From Candidatus Thermoplasmatota archaeon (GTDB lineage Archaea > Thermoplasmatota > Thermoplasmata > RBG-16-68-12 > JAGMCJ01), in the NCBI GenBank assembly GCA_022848865.1, contig JAJISE010000014.1, positions 1 through 42,641 on the forward strand: a DNA stretch of 42,641 bases. Reading direction: 5' to 3'. The translations under genes and the position numbers were made by a program. The notes under the pieces are model-generated. The model did no database searches, had not been told where the DNA came from, and saw nothing but the letters and a program-made list of their open reading frames with translations. How positions within the stretch are numbered: the first letter of the stretch is position 1; each line of letters starts with the position of its first letter. Of this stretch, positions 18,031 to 25,465 are shown one piece after another.

Positions 18031-19881
18031 TTACGCAGGCGAGGGTTTTTCCAGCCCGCCTGGCGGGAGTATCCTGAGAACCTCTTCGATCGGAACATTG
18101 TAGTGCTCACTCAAGTCTTTGGCGACCTTGTTCGCGCTCTCCTTTCCGGGTGTGAAAATGAAGACGGACTCCGAGTGGTGCTTGACAGCCTCTGGCGGCC
18201 CGCAAACGATCTTCCTGGCTCCTTCGTAGCTGATCTCTCCCACGGCAACCTCGAGCGGGAGCTTGTGAACGTAGTTCCTCCTGCCCCTGATCATGAACCC
18301 TCCTCTCGGTAGATACTCCCCGCTCTCGGCTCGCTTACTCACCTGTTCAGGGTTCACCCAGTAGGCGGACCCGGACGCCAGGCCCTTTGACCACGCCTTC
18401 GAGAAGCTGAGAGCGAACTGACACGTCTCCCTGAGCGTATCCTCGCCCGCCTCGGAACCCTTTTTCACGACAATGCTCGGCGCGCCCGACATGTCTGCGT
18501 GCGCGTACCTGTCCCCCGGCTCGAGATGCTTCTTGACGACCTTCTCATTGCTCTTCGCGTCTCTCCCGCCAAGGACAAGGAATCCCTCACTGGACAAGAA
18601 CCATCGGAACCTGTCCACCCACAACCTCTTCGTCGGCTCGCGCTTCTCGACCTCTTTCACCCTCTTCTTCTCGGCGAGCTCCAGTTCTCTCCCTGTCTCC
18701 TCGATCCTCAGTCTGAGGCTCTGGATCTTTGATTTAGCGGTCTTCTCCCTCACATAGTATCGCTGGGCATTGGCGTTCAGATCCTCTTGGTAGTGAATCT
18801 CGATTTCCCTGTCCTCCACTCTGATCACTGCTGCCTTCTTCTTCGGATCTCTCGACAAGAGCTCGACCCCGTCCGGAGCCTCCTCTGAACGCAGGGTCTG
18901 GATGGTCGCATCCACCAACTCATAATGGGTGTAAATGAACTCCGCAATCTCATGAGATTCCACGGCCTTCTCCTGGTTCTTCTGCAGAGCCTCTTCCTGT
19001 TGCGCTCTCCTTCTTTCGAGTTTCGCGATCCGCTCATCCTTCTTGACCTCCTTGGGCTGGCCTGCAAGGTGCTCCGAAATGGCCTGACTGAAGGTCTCTC
19101 GCTCTTCCTGCCTCAGATTCTCGTACTTCTTGAGCCTGACCGGAACAACGTCCGCAGGAACGCCCTCCTCGAAGACGATCCTCGGAGCGGGGTGCGAGAT
19201 CTCATCCAGAAGCTCACTGAGGGCGGCAAGCAAGGGGTCCGCTGTCTCCTTCTCGAGATCTTTGGCGGGAGCACTCTTGTCCACGCCCGTGCGATGGCAC
19301 AGCTCCTCCGCATACACACCTCCCAGATTCAGGTCGACCGCCAAGGCTCTGACCAAGTCCTTCTCGGAGGATGTGATAATCGAGAGGATCTCCTCCTGGC
19401 TCAACCTCGGGACGTCCGTTCTCTCGGGGGGGAAGCTGTACTCTCTGTGGGCTCGCATTTCCCTCCCGCTCCAGGACTTCGAGTGCAGAGGTTGCAGGAT
19501 CATTCCGTCCTTGATGAGAACAACATTGCCCTTGCCGAACATCTCCAGGACCAGTTGGAACTCGCCCCTCCTGTCGATCACGAACTCGACTATCCTGTCG
19601 AACTTGCGCTGTTGGATCCGGATGATCTTCCCGTTGATGAGGTATTTCCTCAGGAACATACCGTATGACAGGGTCTTTCCAGGAGGCTCGGCGGCGGGAT
19701 CCAAGTAAATCCATTTCCCCAATTCAACGATCAAGTTCTCCTTGCCGTTGCCCGGGATGTTGAACCTGAAGTGCAGACGATTCGTCTGGGGCTGGTAGAT
19801 CTTTTCGACATAGCTGCCGATGAGCTTCTGGAGCTCAGCAGACATGGCCATAATGTCGAAGCTGGTCATCTCCTTCTTCAT
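18031..19881 (-). CDS. rqcH: NFACT-family protein (archaeal RqcH/Rqc2 homologue)
   Basis: A 616-residue NFACT protein. The NFACT-N domain spans about 1-180 and contains Asp9 and the Asp95-Arg96 pair (RKFDRIVEF). These match the D and DR residues that Rqc2/RqcH use to recruit tRNA. A helix-hairpin part and long coiled coils (about 260-430) follow. The NFACT-R domain (about 430-560) includes WFLSSEGFLVLGGRDAKSNE and HADMSGAPSIVVK. Family members bind split 60S/50S subunits carrying stalled chains and, in bacteria, add alanine tails. An archaeal role in ribosome rescue is expected. The ATG lies just before the A/T-rich divergent region shared with the tRNA gene. Confidence 0.92.
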   Translation of the reverse strand: MKKEMTSFDIMAMSAELQKLIGSYVEKIYQPQTNRLHFRFNIPGNGKENLIVELGKWIYLDPAAEPPGKTLSYGMFLRKYLINGKIIRIQQRKFDRIVEFVIDRRGEFQLVLEMFGKGNVVLIKDGMILQPLHSKSWSGREMRAHREYSFPPERTDVPRLSQEEILSIITSSEKDLVRALAVDLNLGGVYAEELCHRTGVDKSAPAKDLEKETADPLLAALSELLDEISHPAPRIVFEEGVPADVVPVRLKKYENLRQEERETFSQAISEHLAGQPKEVKKDERIAKLERRRAQQEEALQKNQEKAVESHEIAEFIYTHYELVDATIQTLRSEEAPDGVELLSRDPKKKAAVIRVEDREIEIHYQEDLNANAQRYYVREKTAKSKIQSLRLRIEETGRELELAEKKRVKEVEKREPTKRLWVDRFRWFLSSEGFLVLGGRDAKSNEKVVKKHLEPGDRYAHADMSGAPSIVVKKGSEAGEDTLRETCQFALSFSKAWSKGLASGSAYWVNPEQVSKRAESGEYLPRGGFMIRGRRNYVHKLPLEVAVGEISYEGARKIVCGPPEAVKHHSESVFIFTPGKESANKVAKDLSEHYNVPIEEVLRILPPGGLEKPSPA

Positions 19882-19954
19882 TGTCGCTCAAAACGTGGAA
19901 CACCTACTTAAACATCGCAATCGTTAATAACTCAAACAAGATAGTGGAACTCGC

Positions 19955-20026
19955 GCCGTTGTGGCTTAGTGGTATAGCGACACCTTGGTAAGGTGTAGGT
20001 CGGGGGTTCGACCCCCCCCAACGGCT
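19955..20026 (+). tRNA. tRNA-Thr (anticodon GGU)
   Basis: A full cloverleaf folds by hand. The acceptor stem GCCGTTG (19955-19961) pairs with CAACGGC (20019-20025), with T as discriminator at 20026, usual for archaeal tRNA-Thr. The D stem is GCT/AGC. The anticodon stem ACACC/GGTGT (19980-19996) holds the seven-base loop TTGGTAA, anticodon GGT at 19987-19989. The T arm is GGGGG-TTCGACC-CCCCC (20002-20018). There is no intron and CCA is not encoded. TTAATAA at 19923-19929, about 28 bases upstream, is a plausible TATA box; TTTT follows the gene. Confidence 0.95.
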
Positions 20027-20031
20027 TTTCG

Positions 20032-20547
20032 CTATCCGAGAGAGAATCTCTCGAACCTCTCGCGGGGAGCCTTGCAGATCGGGCATACGTTCGGCGGGTA
20101 CTTCCTGGCACACAGATAGCCACAGACAGAGCACCTCCACACTTGAACGTCCCCCGCGGACGCCGTCTTGAACTCGGCCATCGACATCTCCCCCTTCTCC
20201 AGCAGCTCGGTAGCCTTCTCCGCCTCCTCAGTCGCCTCGATTGGTCGCCTCTCTGGGACAGGGTCTACCTCCATCCCTTCGTAGACCTTCTTCGATACGA
20301 ACAGGGCACAGAAGCAGGCACCGAATTCGGCAACATCAGCGTCCCTGTACTCACAAGGGCATACTATGTCGGCATCGTAGGACTCTATCCCGCTGGCGAC
20401 TCGACAGGGGCAGGAGCCATATCCGTATCTCTCCTCGTTCGTCACCAAACCGCTCATGAGCTCGTCCAAGAACCCCTTGTCCGGGTTCAGGAAGCACGAA
20501 GTCTCTTCGGCGTCTCTCTGCATCCTTGCCAGCATTCCCTCACTCAA
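20032..20547 (-). CDS. Ferredoxin-thioredoxin reductase catalytic domain fused to rubredoxin
   Basis: A 171-residue redox fusion. Residues about 15-95 resemble the FTR catalytic subunit: CPC, then CPC after 14 residues, then CFC after 12 more. Plant FTR-beta has CPC-x16-CPC-x8-CHC, so the spacing differs but the cluster pattern is clear. An extra early Cys (ETSCFLNP) is present. After an acidic linker the C-terminus is a rubredoxin-like iron site, CSVCGYLC and CPICKAP. The likely role is to pass electrons from a ferredoxin or rubredoxin to disulfides. I chose TTG 20547, overlapping the glutaredoxin stop (TTGA) with GAGGTG eight bases upstream; ATG 20535 is an alternative. The upstream glutaredoxin may be its substrate. 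Confidence 0.85.
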   Translation of the reverse strand: MSEGMLARMQRDAEETSCFLNPDKGFLDELMSGLVTNEERYGYGSCPCRVASGIESYDADIVCPCEYRDADVAEFGACFCALFVSKKVYEGMEVDPVPERRPIEATEEAEKATELLEKGEMSMAEFKTASAGDVQVWRCSVCGYLCARKYPPNVCPICKAPRERFERFSLG

Positions 20548-20822
20548 ACGCCAAGCACCTCTTCTATCCTCTCTTCCCGATAGCCGATGACGACCGTATC
20601 GCCATCTACCACGAGAGTTGGATACGAGCATCGAGGATTGTACTTGATCAGTTCCATCCTTAGTCTCTTCCTCTCCTCTCTGGACTGCAGATCCACATCC
20701 ACGTAGTCGTAGGCCACGTCGTGTTTCTTGAGTAGCGCCTTGACCTTCCTGCAGAAAGGGCATGTGCTGAGCGCGTAGAGTTTCACATCGCGATTCTCGT
20801 TGGCTCCATCGATATGTTCCAT
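20544..20822 (-). CDS. Glutaredoxin-like protein
   Basis: A 92-residue thioredoxin-fold protein with redox centre CPFC (LSTCPFCRKVKALL) near residue 21, the cis-proline segment SYPTLVVDGD and a C-terminal helix. This is the glutaredoxin/NrdH type. It is coupled to the FTR-rubredoxin gene by a TTGA overlap, so the FTR protein probably reduces it in place of glutathione; this is inference from context. An extra Cys (NPRCSYP) just before the cis-Pro is notable. ATTTATATC (minus strand, 20853-20845), about 27 bases before the ATG, indicates a leaderless message. Confidence 0.9.
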   Translation of the reverse strand: MEHIDGANENRDVKLYALSTCPFCRKVKALLKKHDVAYDYVDVDLQSREERKRLRMELIKYNPRCSYPTLVVDGDTVVIGYREERIEEVLGV

Positions 20823-20844
20823 GCAATCACTCTAAAACCATGTC

Positions 20845-20928
20845 GATATAAATGGCTTTAGCTTGCGCCGCGCGCTCCTGAATGGGACGTTGACACTTTC
20901 ACCCGGCTCCCAAACCAAGCTTTTTATG
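20845..20928. promoter_or_regulatory. Divergent promoters of glutaredoxin and priL
   Basis: On the minus strand ATTTATATC (20853-20845) lies about 27 bases before the glutaredoxin ATG. On the plus strand CTTTTTATG (20920-20928) lies about 26 bases before the priL GTG at 20950. Both spacings predict leaderless transcripts. Confidence 0.6.
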
Positions 20929-20949
20929 ACGGGAGGACGTACATAAATC

Positions 20950-21957
20950 GTGGAGCTCAGAACGATTGCGAGGTTTCCCTTTCTCGAGCATGCATCAGAG
21001 TTCATCAGGAGCGAGGGGCCGACCCTGGAGGAGCTTCTGCTGCACCCGGCATACGAGGAGGTCAGGCGGGACGGAATGAGCAGGGTGAGAAGGGCGCTCG
21101 AAGAAGGCCGGATCCCTGATGGTGAGACGAACACCGAGGCGGACTCCCTTCGAGAGCTTCTCTCCTATCCCATCGCGAGAATGATCGTCTCTGGCGTCGG
21201 CGATGCCTATCTCATACGAAGGTACTCGCTAGCAGAGGCAGAAAAGGCCAGAAGGAACATGACATCCGAAGACAACGACTTCATCTCACATGTGGCGAAG
21301 GACCTTGGAATGGATTTCAGGATGGACGGGCTTGTCCTCCTCCACTTCGCCGACTATCTGAGGTACTCCGTGCAGATGAAGAGCAAGGACTGGAAGCTTG
21401 TCAATCAGCGCCTTGCTGAGGGATACGTCAGGCTGGGCCGCGACAGATTCGTCAGGGTCCTCCAGGAGGCCATCCAGAGGAGGATGGAGTCCGAGCTCCC
21501 CCTCGCCGTCAATGACCAGATACTCGGTGCCCTTGAGGACAAGATAGGGGAGATAGGCAAACTCACGGAGGAGAAGAAGGAGCAGTACAAGGTCGAGGAC
21601 ATGGGGAGGATCAGGATCACGCGGGTCCCCCCGTGCATGCGCGACCTCATACGGGCCATCCAGGTGGGAAAGCACATCCCCCACACGGGAAGGTTCGCCT
21701 TGACCGCCTTTCTGCACAACATCGGTCTCTCATCCGCTGACATATTCAGACTCTACTCGCTCTCTCCTGATTTCCAGGAAGGCAAGACCAAGTACCAGAT
21801 CGGGCACATAAGCGGCGAGATCTCCGGAACAGAGTATACGCCTCCGGAATGCAGCACGATGCAGTCGTACGGTCTCTGCCCGGGTCCAGACGACCTCTGC
21901 AAGAGGATAAAGCATCCCTTGAACTACTACCGCATCAAGGGTAAGAAGAGGGGCTAG
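20950..21957 (+). CDS. priL: DNA primase large subunit PriL
   Basis: A 335-residue archaeal primase large subunit, which partners with catalytic PriS to make RNA primers. The helical N-terminal domain is typical (ARFPFLEHASEFI). The C-terminal domain has the four 4Fe-4S cysteines Cys229, Cys301, Cys310 and Cys317, and the conserved RFALTAFLHNIG and HPLNYYRIKG. The start is GTG 20950 with a TATA element at the distance for a leaderless mRNA. priS is not in the window. The stop overlaps by four bases the end of the convergent CDP-alcohol phosphotransferase gene. Confidence 0.93.
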   Translation: MELRTIARFPFLEHASEFIRSEGPTLEELLLHPAYEEVRRDGMSRVRRALEEGRIPDGETNTEADSLRELLSYPIARMIVSGVGDAYLIRRYSLAEAEKARRNMTSEDNDFISHVAKDLGMDFRMDGLVLLHFADYLRYSVQMKSKDWKLVNQRLAEGYVRLGRDRFVRVLQEAIQRRMESELPLAVNDQILGALEDKIGEIGKLTEEKKEQYKVEDMGRIRITRVPPCMRDLIRAIQVGKHIPHTGRFALTAFLHNIGLSSADIFRLYSLSPDFQEGKTKYQIGHISGEISGTEYTPPECSTMQSYGLCPGPDDLCKRIKHPLNYYRIKGKKRG

Positions 21958-22592
21958 ATCTTCCTCCAGGCCAGGACGGCCCGCTGAATCGCCGTGGCGT
22001 GGCCGAGCACTCCGATGACGATCATCGTGTATTCCAGTACCGTGAAGTCGAAGTAGCCCTCGATCCCTATTCCGTGGACTCCCGTTATCATGAAGACCAT
22101 CTGGAGAATGATGGCGACCATGAGTATGACAAGCCTGTCAGCCCTCCCCATCATTCCTGCGTATATCCTTCCCGTGCCCGTCGCCTCCGCTTGCGTGCCT
22201 ACGTAGCTCGTCATGAGCACGCCGAGGAGGGCGAAGAACCCCAGGAGCCAGTTGCAGTATGGCGAGAGCATGATCCCGCCGATGATGAAGATGTCCGCAT
22301 ATCTGTCCAGCAAGTGATCGAGGAAGTCCCCCCGCTTGGATTCCTTCTTCCAGAGCTTCGCGACCCGCCCATCCAGCGCATCGAGGAGGGCATTCAGGGA
22401 AAGGAACACGAGGGCCAAGAAGAGATAGACGGGGCGCATGCTCTCCGGTTCGTGCATGAAGAAGAACGCTCCCGCAAAGACGGCGCAGAGGAAAGCGTAT
22501 ACCGTTATCGTGTTGGGGCTGACGTTCTCCATCCTTCTAGCCAACGGAAGGAGGAGGAAATCCGCCTTGTCCCTCTTGGCGTCTAGTACCAA
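21954..22592 (-). CDS. CDP-alcohol phosphatidyltransferase (archaetidylinositol-phosphate synthase-like)
   Basis: A 212-residue integral membrane enzyme with about five or six helices. The catalytic motif is Asp71-x2-Asp74-Gly-x2-Ala-Lys79 ... Gly88-x3-Asp92-x3-Asp96. The usual Ala-Arg is Ala-Lys here. The aspartates bind two metals and the CDP-lipid. Archaeal members attach inositol-phosphate, serine or glycerol-phosphate to CDP-archaeol; the N-terminal NVSPNTITVYAF is family-like. Archaetidylinositol-phosphate synthase is the best guess. Start TTG 22592 overlaps the end of the kinase gene by ten bases and has GAGGTGA seven bases upstream. Confidence 0.85.
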   Translation of the reverse strand: MVLDAKRDKADFLLLPLARRMENVSPNTITVYAFLCAVFAGAFFFMHEPESMRPVYLFLALVFLSLNALLDALDGRVAKLWKKESKRGDFLDHLLDRYADIFIIGGIMLSPYCNWLLGFFALLGVLMTSYVGTQAEATGTGRIYAGMMGRADRLVILMVAIILQMVFMITGVHGIGIEGYFDFTVLEYTMIVIGVLGHATAIQRAVLAWRKI

Positions 22593-23107
22593 CTCAGAAT
22601 CACCTCGCTCCAGTCAACGCTTCCTGCCCGCATGTCCGAGGCCTTCCCATCGACCACGCTCAGGATGTCTTCTGTGACACGCTTTGGCTCCTTCTCCGTC
22701 GTGTCGACCTCAAAGGTCTCTGGATGGTTCTCGAGCGATTCCACGAGTATCACATCGATGGCCTCCGCCTCCACGTTCTCCGCGATTTTCCGTTCGTTCC
22801 AGCCCAAGGAGGCGAGCCTCTGCCTGAGCACGTCGGGATGGCATCTCAGGACGATCGAAATGTCAACGTCAAGGAGGTGAGAGAGATGTCCGTCGAGGAA
22901 CACGAGGCCATTCTGGAGGGACTTGACAAACTCGTTCAGCCTGTCCGTGTCGATTATCGTGGCTTCCCTGGTGTCATCTCTTCCCAGAACGAGGCCTCTC
23001 TCTTCGGCCTCCCTGTTGAGGGCGAGCACTCTATGCCCTCTCTCAGCGAGCGTTCGGCACGCCGAGCTCTTGCCTACACCAGGGGTGCCCGTGATTGCCA
23101 CCAACAC
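22583..23107 (-). CDS. AK6/Fap7-type adenylate kinase-like NTPase
   Basis: A 174-residue P-loop kinase with Walker A GTPGVGKS at residues 7-14, IIDTDRL and FLDGHLSHLL in the middle, and the lid/NMP features of the AK6 (Fap7/hCINAP) group. Eukaryotic Fap7 and archaeal homologues act in late 18S/16S rRNA maturation with uS11, besides having adenylate kinase activity. The start is GTG 23107, giving the compact MLVAITGTPG opening. A TAAATATATT element about 26 bases upstream predicts a leaderless transcript. It forms an operon with the downstream CDP-alcohol phosphotransferase. Confidence 0.9.
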   Translation of the reverse strand: MLVAITGTPGVGKSSACRTLAERGHRVLALNREAEERGLVLGRDDTREATIIDTDRLNEFVKSLQNGLVFLDGHLSHLLDVDISIVLRCHPDVLRQRLASLGWNERKIAENVEAEAIDVILVESLENHPETFEVDTTEKEPKRVTEDILSVVDGKASDMRAGSVDWSEVILSWY

Positions 23108-23128
23108 GCGTGATGGATTGACTCCAGC

Positions 23129-23138
23129 AATATATTTA
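23129..23138 (-). promoter_or_regulatory. TATA box for the AK6-like gene
   Basis: TAAATATATT on the minus strand, centred about 26 bases before the GTG start at 23107; spacing fits a leaderless transcript. The neighbouring poly-A run on the plus strand (23143-23157) may serve as a T-rich terminator for transcription coming leftward. Confidence 0.55.
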
Positions 23139-23170
23139 TTGCGGAAAAAAAGAAAAGGAAGGGTGGGAGC

Positions 23171-25465
23171 CTAGTGCTCCCTTCTTCTGTACGCCATGAC
23201 CAGCAGAGCCACGAGGGTCACCGAGACCATTGCCAGTATGCCGACATCGGGGATGGACTCGATCTTCTCGATCTGTGGGGGCTCCACACCGCCCCAGCTT
23301 CTCACAACAACGTCGTTGGACCCAGTTCCTGCGTCGTATCCGTCCTTCATCGCGGTCACCATGACCTTGAAGAGGGTATCGGTAGTCACGTTCCCTGTGA
23401 AGGAAGCGGTGAATTCCCCTGGGCTTCCGGCCACTGGTGTTGGATCTCCTAGTGTCGCGCCCGCGTGATCCACGGAGACGTACACATCGCTGGCATGCAC
23501 ATCAACAGGAATCATGTCCTGGTCCGTGATGGCCATCGTTATCAAGGTCGAACCGCCGGACTCGAGTACTGGGGCCTGCCTGCCCACAACGACGATGAGC
23601 TTGGAGACGGCTGGATGCACGGTTATCTTCGTGCTCGCCGTCGCTCCCTTGTACGTAGCGAGGAACGTCGTCGCTGTTATCCCTATGTCTGTCACATCGG
23701 ACACTCCCGGAGCAGTGTACGTGGTCTGGAACTCACCTAGTGAATCCGTCGTCCCTGTTCCGGACAGGAAGGTGCCGCCGGCGTCAGCGGAGAGTTCGAC
23801 ATTTATTCCCAGGACAGCTGCAAAGCCTTGGTCAAGAACCCGCACAGTCACTGTAACATTGCTGCCTGATTCTACGGAAGGCTGCGATGTGGACACGGAG
23901 ACTGAGAGAGAACCGGTCTGAACCTTGTGGATGTTGATACCGGACCAGAAGTTGAATATCCCTCCAACCATCTCCACAACGCCGTCCCATCTCTCTCTGT
24001 TGTATGCCTCGATGGCATCATACGAGGTGATTGGAGCGAACGGAACCAACTCTGAGATTAGTCCGAGGGTTTGGTGGACGTACATCTGTCTGGTTGCCAT
24101 GTCCAATTCGTCGTCTGCCGCATCGAGTGCCGTCATTATCTCCGGGTGCAATACATCGTACCCGGCGAGCATGGGAATGTCCCTTATGGCCGCCGGTTCC
24201 AAGGGGAGCTTATCCACATCGACGTAGATATCAAACCCGGAGGGATTCGTGGCAGTTGTGTTCAGCGTAATGTTGAGTCCCAAGCTGCTCAGCAACCCCT
24301 CGTAGTTATAGCCGATGTCGAATCTCCTTATGTCAACTGATTGGGAGGGTCCAAGCATGGTCATTTGGAGCGCGCTGCCATCTGGCCTCTCCCTCAGTCC
24401 ATCGCCATCTCTGTCTATGTAGTTCAGCTGTGCAAGCTCGGCAAGTGCTGGCATCGGGTTGCTTGCCTGTCTCCCGGTCGAGTCGAAATAGAATCCTGCA
24501 TTGTACTCCACTATTGATTGATTGTACCAGGGCTCATTGAAGGGACTCATCGGCGACTGGACTATCCTCGTGTTTGGCTCCATCAAATTGTATAGTTCCT
24601 TGTTTATGGCCATGACCAATGCTCTTCTGAGGTCGGGAGATGTCAGCTCGTCGATCGGATTGTATGCAGCATAGAGATATTCGAGGCCGCGACTGTAGGA
24701 AACGGCGAGGTGTGGCTCTATGATTATGGAGGTTGGTGTGCCGCTCACATTGTATACGTCTGTCGGATCATTGATACCGAGGGTCCATCCAATGAAATCT
24801 ATATCACCGTTTATCAGTGCTGATGCCGCCACACTTATGTTCTGATACACATCGAATGTCATAGTGTCGAGGTAGGGCCGTCCATCGAAGTATCCATCGT
24901 AGGCACCAATCGTAACGCTGTCCGCGGCGGCGCTGATCAACTCGAACGGACCACATCCCTCATCTGGAGTGGTTTCGTCGAGCTTGACAAGCGGCCTCTG
25001 GAGACCCTCCGTCATGAACTTCCCTCCGCCTCCACCAGAGAAGTCAAAGGAGACTTCTGTAGCAGAGACTACGTCCACGATATAGCCACCATAGAAGGTC
25101 TCATAGGTGTATTTGACATCGTCTGCCTCAACCGCAGAGTCGTCATCGTGCCAGAGGACATCGGTTCTTAGGACAATGTCTACTGTCTGATCTCCCGTGT
25201 CTACTGACCAGCTGTCCGCAACCCAGGGCACAACCAGGAGCGTGACCGGGTCGAGACGTCCCAGAGAATCATAGAGAAGGCCTATCACGTGCAGACTGGC
25301 CTCATCCGATGCTGTATTCGGATTCAGGTCCAGAGTCGTGTCCTTCACGGCGACTCGGAAGTCTCCTCCATACATTCCGGAGAGTTCTTCTGGAGTTGCG
25401 GCAAAGGCAGAGGCAGCGAAGCTGAAGACGAAGAGCATCGCCACTACACATGCGAGTGCTCTCAC
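23171..25465 (-). CDS. Membrane-anchored oligopeptide-binding protein (SBP_bac_5 family) with Ig-like domains
   Basis: A 764-residue extracellular protein. Residues 1-22 are a signal peptide (ACVVAMLFVFSFAASAFA). Residues about 35-520 look like a family-5 peptide/nickel-binding protein: GLLYDSLGRLDPVTLLVVPWVADSW, then DVLWHDDDSAVEADDVKYTYE and a late PFAPITSYDAIEAYNRERWDG. Two invasin-like Ig domains follow (about 525-620 and 630-720; VSADAGGTFLSGTGTTDS-like segments). A membrane helix (about 735-757) and a basic end (YRRREH) complete it. It should capture peptides at the cell surface. No ABC permease or ATPase is adjacent, so transport must use proteins encoded elsewhere. Its ATG overlaps the stop of the giant protease (ATGA), tying the two functions together. 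Confidence 0.88.
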   Translation of the reverse strand: MRALACVVAMLFVFSFAASAFAATPEELSGMYGGDFRVAVKDTTLDLNPNTASDEASLHVIGLLYDSLGRLDPVTLLVVPWVADSWSVDTGDQTVDIVLRTDVLWHDDDSAVEADDVKYTYETFYGGYIVDVVSATEVSFDFSGGGGGKFMTEGLQRPLVKLDETTPDEGCGPFELISAAADSVTIGAYDGYFDGRPYLDTMTFDVYQNISVAASALINGDIDFIGWTLGINDPTDVYNVSGTPTSIIIEPHLAVSYSRGLEYLYAAYNPIDELTSPDLRRALVMAINKELYNLMEPNTRIVQSPMSPFNEPWYNQSIVEYNAGFYFDSTGRQASNPMPALAELAQLNYIDRDGDGLRERPDGSALQMTMLGPSQSVDIRRFDIGYNYEGLLSSLGLNITLNTTATNPSGFDIYVDVDKLPLEPAAIRDIPMLAGYDVLHPEIMTALDAADDELDMATRQMYVHQTLGLISELVPFAPITSYDAIEAYNRERWDGVVEMVGGIFNFWSGINIHKVQTGSLSVSVSTSQPSVESGSNVTVTVRVLDQGFAAVLGINVELSADAGGTFLSGTGTTDSLGEFQTTYTAPGVSDVTDIGITATTFLATYKGATASTKITVHPAVSKLIVVVGRQAPVLESGGSTLITMAITDQDMIPVDVHASDVYVSVDHAGATLGDPTPVAGSPGEFTASFTGNVTTDTLFKVMVTAMKDGYDAGTGSNDVVVRSWGGVEPPQIEKIESIPDVGILAMVSVTLVALLVMAYRRREH

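Noticed and set aside
20548-20826. Extension of the FTR-rubredoxin frame upstream over the glutaredoxin gene
   Set aside because: That part is the out-of-frame reading of the glutaredoxin; the real start is TTG 20547 or ATG 20535.
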